Assembly (NCBI GenBank): GCA_032871835.1 | Contig: CM065299.1 | Coordinates: forward strand, 30,740,074-30,804,073 | Source of the DNA: Dipteronia dyeriana | Taxonomy: Eukaryota; Streptophyta; Magnoliopsida; Sapindales; Sapindaceae | Length of the DNA stretch: 64,000 nucleotides | Reading direction: 5' to 3' | Shown here: piece after piece, positions 57,525 through 64,000 of the stretch | Layout of the letters: every line of letters starts with the position of its first letter | Numbering within the stretch: position 1 is the first letter of the stretch | Made by a program: the position numbers and the translations under genes | Notes under the pieces: generated by a model | What the model was told of the DNA's origin: nothing | Databases searched by the model: none | The model's input: the letters and a program-made list of their open reading frames with translations, nothing else

Positions 57525-59724
57525 TGTAGGGAAAAACGGGTTCAAAATGCAACGGAAACGTGAGAAACATAGAAAATTAATTAAGGGTTTGTGTATAAAT
57601 AAAAAAAATTCCCTTTTATGCAACGAGAACCTTAACCCTAGATTAATTGATGTATATAAAAGTATTGTACCTTTTTCGCGTGAAGATTGGACAAGCCCCG
57701 AATTGATTCCGCAAGATCTTCCAATCCAATCACGAACGTGAATCACCTTGGAGTGTGGGCTCCCTTTCTTTAAATTGTATTCCTAAGGATGGAGACAAAG
57801 CAAAAACTAATTTTTCTCCCTCAAAATTCTCTCTTGTTATGCCAAACTCCCTCTTGAAAATTAACTAGGCATGGCCGAAATTTACATCATAAAATTCATA
57901 GGGCTGGCTGAAAATCACACACATATATATAGGATCATAAATCCTTTTTATAAATCCTTTCCTAAAAAGGATTTACTTGGTTGGCAAGAATCCTTTCCTT
58001 AGGTGGATTTATTTGGTAGTTAAGAATCCTTATCTTAAAGAAATTTTATCCTTTTGTATATATATATGGGCTGGCCAAATTTTATATGATATAGATTAGA
58101 TCACAAATCCTTTCCTAAGAAGGATTACTTGGTAGTTAAGAATCATTTTCTTAGGTAGATTTACTTGGTGGTAAAGAATCCTTTTCAAAAAGGAATTCTA
58201 TCCTAACACCAAGACTCCTAATCCAACTCAAAAGTGTATTTGTAACCATATTAAAGACTTCCTAATTTGATTAGATAAATAACTCCTTTTATTTATCTAC
58301 TTATCAAATATAGTCTTTAACATTAACTATACAACCAACAATAGTATAGTTTTAGGAGACTATCTCCTAATAGGAAAAGATTTTGACATTTAATTAAATA
58401 ATTAATTAATCAACAAATTAATTAATTTCCATTTAATTAAATAATAGTAAAACAAAGCAATATATTTAAGCTATTCACTATAGCCATTGCCACCCAATAC
58501 CTAGTATAAAGGCCATATATTATTTTTCTTATTTTATTAAATCCATTGGACCTTAATAAAAAGTCCACATGTGAACTTGACCTATTCTTACAAAAAGAAA
58601 CAAGTTCACATGCCTTATTACAATTCTAGATGGACCCCTAAATTGGTCCGGTATAATATATCAAGTGATCCATGCAAGTTCGTGTGGATTGAGGATCTTG
58701 GCGGGCTATCTAAATATAAGCTCCAATAGACACAACCCAATCACAATCAACAAATGATTCTCTTAGGTCCAATCTATTTAATTTTAGTTCATTCCACTAA
58801 AGAACTAAAATTGAACTCTTAAACAAAGATAGAATAAGTTGATGTTACTCATTCGTACCCTAGACAACCATATTGGAGAAAGTGTATCCTCGTGAAGATT
58901 ACCAGTAATCGTCAAGAGCTCATAGACCGCCTATAGCTCTCCAAGTTACCATATTCACTCATATGACCACATTTTGAACTTGGATATTTTGACTTGTCCA
59001 GAAGCCATGTTTCAATAGACACTATTGAAAACTTAACGTTAACATTTAATATCCAATACCTCAAAACATCCATATGTTGGTATTCTACTCTCATTCAATT
59101 AATGGAACGACGATGTCCATATCTATAAATGAAGTCCTTTATCGATTAACAAATGAATACCACCAAACTATCGAGGATAGACTATGCTATATAATCATAC
59201 TCATTGATAGCTCAAATGATAACACTTGCAACCATAAGTCCATCATTTATCTAGGGATTGAGATAGACTCTCCGATTGTCTTCAAATTAAAACTTTTTTC
59301 CATTGACGGTTCTAGATAAAGTATTTCATTGTGATCTTCTTCAATGCACCTAGTGCATTAGATTCTTTTGCCCAAAGACACCACACTTTGATGATTTTAG
59401 ACTCATCATAACACATTTGATCCCACTCAAATACTAGCAAAAGAATCTACAACTTTGACAAGATAAAGGCGCCCAAACTTCTATCTTAAGTTGTGAATAT
59501 TATTCAAGACTAACTAAAGAATTGTGTCTACCTCATACATATCTAGATGTATGAACAATTCTTCTTTTCTCATAGTCTTTTGACCTTATGATTATTTACT
59601 TTTGACAATTATAATAATTAAACTATAAATGCTATAAGATTTGTTAAACTAGAAATCACTTTATTCATATGAAAAGATTGTTAATTACAATATTACACTC
59701 TTGCTATCGAGCATAATCCTAAAA
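57525..59724 (-). repeat. Copia A3 5' LTR
   Basis: 2200 bp. The plus strand starts TGTAGGGAAAAACGGG and ends CCTAAAA, where the final CA has become AA. A 248-bp deletion lies at 57799-57802, between two AGCA repeats that are both present in the 3' LTR (50049-50052 and 50297-50300). Confidence 0.95.
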
Positions 59725-59729
59725 CCCTT
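59725..59729. other. A3 target-site duplication, right (CCCTT)
   Basis: Exact copy of 49756-49760 at the other end of A3. Confidence 0.95.
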
Positions 59730-60057
59730 GTCGATTACTGATATTCTTCACGAGGATACACTATCTCTACTAAGATTGTCTAGGGTATGAGTAAGCAAAA
59801 TTAACTTAATCTATCTTTATTTAAGAGTTCAATTTTAGTTCTTTGGTGGAATGAACTAAAATTAATATATCAAAATTAAGTAAATAATTTGTTGATTGTG
59901 ATTGGGGTGTGTCTATTGGAGCTTAAATTTAGATAGCCCGCCAAGATCACCAATCCACAAGAACTTGTATGGATCACTTGATATATTATACTGGACAAAT
60001 TCGTGGGTCCATCTAGAATTGTATTAAGGCATGTGGACTTGTTTCTTTTTGTAAGAA
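59730..60057 (+). repeat. Copia A4 LTR, right part (truncated)
   Basis: Continues the A4 LTR with gtcgattactgatattcttcac, parallel to 20207-20530 in A2. It stops after tttgtaagaa, about 1140 bp into the LTR, where MULE-associated sequence begins. The rest of the LTR could lie beyond the window if the MULE was inserted here. Confidence 0.88.
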
Positions 60058-60254
60058 GTGGAAATGGTAAGGAATGTCACCTTTTTTTTGGTCCCTTGCA
60101 GTGATGTAACCGTTATAATAAGTTAAGTTTAAAAGGCACCTATTATGGTGAGCTACTGAAATTGCCCTTAAATAAACGATATTTTATTCTTTAAAGGCTG
60201 TCGTCCAATTTAGTTGTCTTAAAATCAATCACCTACTCTATTTTTTCTTCAGAA

Positions 60255-60286
60255 ATGGAGCTCCATTCCAGATATTGCAGAAGAAG
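60255..60286 (+). other. Possible first MULE exon
   Basis: ATG at 60255 opens MELHSRYCRR, followed by a splice-donor-like AAG|GTAAAT at 60287. An acceptor-like run (attaactatttttgatag, ending about 61110) precedes the recognisable transposase start. If so, the minisatellite lies in a first intron. This is inference only. Confidence 0.3.
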
Positions 60287-60530
60287 GTAAATTAATATTT
60301 CTGATCTTCATTTCCATTTTTTATTGTATTTCTGTGTGGTATAACATTGTATGAACATTTATGAACATGTTGTCTCAATTTTTTTATGTTGATGTCCTGG
60401 AGTTGTAAACTTTTTACAAAGAATGAATGAATATGTATGCATATTTTTTTGTATATATATTTGGCCGAGTTGAGTTGTAGTGGTGCAAACAAGTTTATAA
60501 TCTTGGGCATAAAAGCTGGAAAGGTTTTAC

Positions 60531-61036
60531 AAAAAGCTCGAAACATTTGTAAAAAAGCTCAAAAATTTGAAAAAAAGCTCGATCAAATTCTAAAAAAGCT
60601 CGATCCAAAAAATAGATGATGGATACGTAAAGAGAAAAGCTCAATCCCTCGAAAAAAGACTCGATCCATCAGAAAAAAGCTCGATCCATCAAAAAAAGCT
60701 AGATCCCTCGTAAAAATAGCTCGATCCCTCACCGAAAAAGCTCGATCCTGTACAAAAAAAACTCGATCCAGCATAAAAAAAGCTCGATCCCTCACAAAAA
60801 AGCTCGATCCCTCAAAAAAATGCTCGATCTGTAAAATTAAAAGGTCGAGCCATATTTGAAAAAAGCTCGAGCCATATGAAAAAAAGCTCGAGCCATATAT
60901 TAAAAAGCTCAATTATGTAGAAAAAGAGCTCGGTTTTGAACAAAAAAAGCTCGATCTCGTTAGAAAAAGCTCGATAATGTACAAAAACGGCTCGATCATG
61001 TATAAAAAAAGCTCGATCAGTTTTAAAAAAAGCTTC
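60531..61036 (+). repeat. Minisatellite of aaaaaagctcgatcc units
   Basis: About 25 imperfect units of roughly 19-20 bp, each with an A-run followed by GCTCGA and a variable tail such as tccctc, tccatc, gccatat or tcatgta. The minus strand is open over 60912-60583 as a by-product of the repeat. It lies between the MULE left border and the transposase. Confidence 0.92.
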
Positions 61037-61110
61037 ATATCTTACACTTTTGAATTTTGTTTAATCCTTTATAATTGTAAATTTAATATGAAATATTTTT
61101 TTCTTATTAA

Positions 61111-62260
61111 CTATTTTTGATAGTCATATCTTACAACGGTCGATGGGAGCGATTACCAAACTGAAATCAGAGGTATTTAGGTTCCGATAACCAAGGTTTG
61201 TATGTGTCAAAGAATTTGAGTTACGACGAACTGGTGTCGATTGTGCAAACCATTGTGAAGTTTGATGAGAACAAATACAGTGCTAAGCTACAGTCTCTAT
61301 CAATTGTTCCTGGGACTACATGTCGTACATTTATAAGAAACAATGATGATGTTCAGTTTATGCTAGGGGAAGATAAGGTGATCCCTCAAGTATGTGTTAG
61401 TCTAATTGAGAGGCCAGCAGGAGGTGTCATTGGTGAAGATATCCCTCATCCTGATAACACCCAATAATTTATATCGTCAGACGGAAGCAACCAGTTGTTC
61501 ACAGAAAGAAGTGGGATTGATGGTCCGGAAAACATATGTGATGTCCCACCGAAAGTAGCCGCCCATGATAATACACCGGGACCTCAATTTGATGATGTAT
61601 TTGGTTGTCATATTGAGATGAATGGTGGACAGTACAACCACCAATACAATGAGATCTACAATGACATCAACAATGAGGAGAATACAGCACTGAATGTTGG
61701 GTTGAATCATGAGGTGGATAATGAGGGCAATTCCAATTCAGTAGAAAATGTAGAGGACAATCAGGATGATGCAGAACCTGTAGAAACGGAATGACGTGTA
61801 AGACATGTACAGGGATTTAGTTCCAGTGCACCAGATATAACCGGGACTTCCGAGGGGAGGGCTAATGTAACTCTAGATGATTCTCATAATGCCACAACAT
61901 GGGTTATTCCAGGAGCAGAATCATACTCGTTTGGTATTGGTGGAAGCAGGAACTTGGTTGAAGATGAACCTACAATCATGATATATAAAGGTCAATTTTT
62001 TTCCAACGAAAAAAGTATTTGAAGAGACTAGTAGGCCATTTTGCAATACGGCAAAACTTAGAGTGGAAGGTGAAAAGGTCCAATAAGACAACATTACATC
62101 TAGTTTGTTTGATGGGAAATTGTACGTGGAAGTTAAGAGCGGTGAGGAGAGATGAAGGCACATACTTTCAAGTAAGAAGTTTTGTCAACGAACACACTTG
62201 TTCGTTAGAGAAAAATCACCGCCGGCACCGACAAGCTAGTGCAGTCATAATTGGATAAGT
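61111..62260 (+). pseudogene. MULE transposase, N-terminal and DNA-binding region
   Basis: The frame starts with SYNGRWERLPN, a TGA (near 61162), then YLGSDNQGLYVSKNLSYDEL and FDENKYSAKLQSL, matching the N-terminal domain of MuDR-type transposases. An acidic linker follows (61495-61794, with stops at 61465 and 61792). The MuDR DNA-binding domain (CCHC-like) is spread over two frames: VEDEPTIMIYKGQFF, then, after a T-run frameshift (about 61995), NLEWKVKRSNKTTLHLVC, GNCTWKLRAVR and VNEHTCSLEKNH to a stop at 62256. The zinc ligands Cys, Cys, His and Cys are visible. Confidence 0.82.
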
Positions 62261-62297
62261 TATTGCACCTAGACATCAATAATAAGATGGTCGACTA

Positions 62298-63180
62298 ATG
62301 CGTCCGAATGACATAATCGCCGACATGAAATCAATGTATGGAATCCAAATAATGTACAGTAAGGCACACGCCGCCCTTGATTATACGTTGTCACTGACAT
62401 ATGGAACGCATGAGGAAACCTTCCAACTGCTTCCATCATTTGGTTACATTTTAGAACAACAAAATCCTGGCACAATCACTGACTTACAGTGCCACGCAGA
62501 TGGAAAATTTCTATACTTCTTCATGTCGATTGGTGCCTTACTTAGAGGATTCCGGATGTGTATACGTCTAGTCATTGCCGTTGATGGTACCCATTTGAAG
62601 GGACGATTTCAGAGTACAATGTTTGTTCCAGCAGCACAAGATGGGAATGAATAGGTTATCCAATTGCTTTTGGGTATGGCGACTTAGAAAACAACCTTTC
62701 ATGGGAATGGTTTTTTGATTGCTTGAAGGGTGCCCTAGGTCATATTGATGAGCTAGTTTTCATTTCCGATAGGCATGCAAGCATTGAAGCAGGGATTTTT
62801 AAAGTGTTCCCTTATGCCACTTATACCATATGTAGCTTTCATTTTGCTGAAAATGTCAAAAAGCGATTTCATAGGAAGGATGTTACCGCAATAATGGACA
62901 AAGCAGCCCGTGCATACACCGAGTTTGAGTATAACCAGTATATGGAAGAGTTAACAAACTTGCACCAGAATGCATACGATTATGTAATTGATACCGGTCC
63001 ACACAAGTGGTCCCGTGTACACTGCCCAGAAAGAATAACAGGGTGATGATGACTAATGCTACAGAATACATAAACTCATGCCTAAAATTTGCACGCCAAC
63101 TGCATATGTTGACTCTAGCTGAGTTCATTAGGAATATGCTGTAACGGTGGTTTCATGATCGCTATAGAGCTGCACAAACC
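62298..63180 (+). pseudogene. MULE transposase catalytic domain, broken
   Basis: The MULE catalytic domain is a DDE-type nuclease that cuts and joins the transposon ends. The first Asp is in LVIAVDGTHLKGRF (about 62571-62610). A frameshift at about 62650-62690 follows TMFVPAAQDGNE. The next open stretch (62723-63046) carries the second Asp in VFISDRHASIEAGI and the typical ICSFHFAENVKKRF. The Glu is in TNATEYINSCLKFARQL (about 63051-63100) after a frame break near 63045. A TAA interrupts RNML-RWFHDR at about 63141. All three acidic residues survive. Confidence 0.88.
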
Positions 63181-63880
63181 ATGCGTCATCAGTTGATCGA
63201 TGCAGCACATCTTGTACTCTTAAAACGTATGGAGAAGTGTGGTTATTTCACTGTAAATCCAGTCGACTGGAACATTTTCTCGGTCAAGCGGTCTGGAAAA
63301 CAGTGGGCTGTTGACTTAGCCATGAAGACTTGTACTTGCAACAAATTTCAAATGGATCATTTTCCATGTTCTCATTCCCTTGCAGTGGCACGGTACATTA
63401 CTGAAACTTGGACGTCACAACTTTGTACTCGTACTGATCATTTTCTCGGTGAAGTTGATCGTTTTCAATGTTTTTTACAGGGAGCGAAACTTGGACTTCA
63501 CAACTTTTTGTACAGACTACTACAAGAGACAGACACTTATTAACGCGTACTCAGTTCCTATTATACCGGTGGGCCATCCATCCACTTGGGTTGTGCCATT
63601 TGACATTGCTCAGAGGGTGATTTTGAATCCAAACTGTAGGAGACAAGTAGGACGCCCGAGGGCGGGTCGCCATGTCTCATCTTCGGAGAGAACAACTACA
63701 TAATCCTGTAGAAGATGTGGACAACCAGGGCATAATTCCAGGAGATGTCCTAATCCACCTGTGATTAATGAAGGTACAAGACTAGGTGTTCCCGATGAAT
63801 ACCGCCGCAAGTGTAACATCTGCCATTCAATTGGACACAACAAACAAGCGTGCCCTAATGTTGACTCTAATAGGGAATGA
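63181..63880 (+). pseudogene. MULE transposase C-term: SWIM finger, intron, zinc knuckles
   Basis: The SWIM zinc finger (CTCNKFQMDHFPCSH, C-X-C-Xn-C-X-H, about 63330-63373) is intact. An 88-bp intron (63393-63480, GTACATTA to TTTTTTACAG) interrupts an Arg codon. Spliced in silico, the frame passes from HSLAVA through the Arg into ERNLDFTTFCTDYYK, which fits the family. It continues through GHPSTWVVPFDIAQRVI to a TAA at 63701-63703. Beyond it are two zinc knuckles, CRRCGQPGHNSRRC and CNICHSIGHNKQAC, and a stop at 63878-63880. Two C-terminal knuckles occur in many plant MULE transposases. Confidence 0.85.
63393..63480 (+). other. Predicted intron in MULE transposase
   Basis: GT at 63393 and AG at 63480 with a pyrimidine-rich end (caatgttttttacag). 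Removing it joins SHSLAVA-R to ERNLDF in frame. Unspliced translation gives sequence foreign to the family. Confidence 0.75.
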
Positions 63881-64000
63881 ATCACAAAGTTTCGATCACA
63901 TTGAAAACTTTTGGATTTGTATCAGATTGTAATAATTTGGATTTGTAATAATTACTTATTAATGAATGAATTAATATTAATGAATGAATAATGAATGAAC

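Larger units (their letters stand above)
49761..59724 (-). mobile_element. Copia A copy A3, complete insertion
   Basis: A 9964-bp minus-strand copia element with both LTRs (3': 49761-52247; 5': 57525-59724), primer site, leader, gag, pol and polypurine tract, flanked by CCCTT on both sides. It lies in an LTR of its own family (A4). About 12 substitutions in 270 bp of LTR (hand count) suggest it is younger than A2. Its zinc knuckle and RT box are intact, but gag has lost its ATG, and integrase and RT carry frame breaks. Confidence 0.95.
60058..64000 (+). mobile_element. MULE (Mutator-like DNA transposon), 3' end not in window
   Basis: Sequence from the A4 LTR break to the window end, containing a decayed MuDR-type transposase (about 61111-63880). 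The left border gtggaaatggtaaggaatgt could be the terminal inverted repeat, and ttgtaagaa before it a 9-bp target copy, but the right end is missing and this cannot be checked. The 5' region holds a minisatellite. 63881-64000 is AT-rich with repeated aatgaatgaa and no gene. Confidence 0.75.

Noticed and set aside
60583..60912. 109-codon minus-strand open frame rich in Ser-Phe-Phe
   Set aside because: It is a by-product of the aaaaaagctcga minisatellite read in reverse; no domain and no start context.

Overview
This is nuclear DNA from a flowering plant, most probably a eudicot. It is AT-rich, consists almost wholly of retrotransposon sequence, and contains plant-specific element types: Sirevirus-like Ty1/copia, Athila/Tat-like Ty3/gypsy with an env-like ORF, and a MULE (Mutator-like) transposase. 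I found no ordinary host gene, rRNA, tRNA or CRISPR array. Every coding region seen is degenerate, with stops, frameshifts or lost catalytic residues. The window is a nested pile of transposable elements.

Family names used below. Copia A: LTRs of about 2.2-2.5 kb that start TGTTAGGATTATGC, with an initiator-Met-tRNA-type primer site. Copia B: Sirevirus-like, LTRs of about 2.2-2.4 kb that start TGTTAGGTTCTAG, coiled-coil gag, several purine tracts before the 3' LTR. Ath: an Athila/Tat-like gypsy element on the minus strand with a tRNA-Asp-type primer site. Tat: an older gypsy pol on the plus strand.

Layout. 1-13799: end of Copia A copy A1 (+). Its 3' LTR is split by Copia B copy B1 (about 2595-13027, +), and the reverse transcriptase of B1 is itself split by an insertion of about 645 bp that looks like a solo LTR (about 7509-8153). 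13800-14884: an unassigned minus-strand coding remnant, then a Tat RT/RNase H fragment. 14885-about 38931: one Ath element (-), with its 3' LTR on the left, then the env-like ORF, pol, gag and a truncated 5' LTR on the right. Its env-like ORF is split by a complete Copia A copy A2 (19393-31466, +, target duplication GTTCA). The A2 leader holds a Copia B solo LTR, B2 (22792-24973, target duplication CAATG). 38939-48954: a diverged Sirevirus-like element B3 (-) with gag and an env-like ORF but no pol that I can find. Its LTR region is interrupted by a degenerate Tat pol (+) with a 97-bp tandem repeat downstream, and its env-like end is interrupted by a gypsy-type solo LTR (43737-45509). 48955-60057: a partial Copia A LTR, A4 (+), carrying a complete Copia A copy A3 (49761-59724, -, target duplication CCCTT). 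60058-64000: a decayed MULE with a minisatellite in its 5' region.

How the parts relate. Nesting gives an order of events: Ath is older than A2, which is older than B2; A1 is older than B1, which is older than the 645-bp insertion; B3 is older than A4, which is older than A3. Families A and B sit inside each other, so their active periods overlapped. Three target-site duplications match exactly at both ends, and an empty site in A3 confirms the B2 insertion. The most notable signals are a piece of pol embedded in a B1 LTR, a conserved cluster of GC-rich hairpins in the Copia A leader, the 97-bp repeat array downstream of a Tat pol, CpG-rich inverted-repeat modules in the Ath LTR, and the pol-less gag plus env-like B3 element. 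I found no clearly new biological system. All coordinates and comparisons were made by eye.
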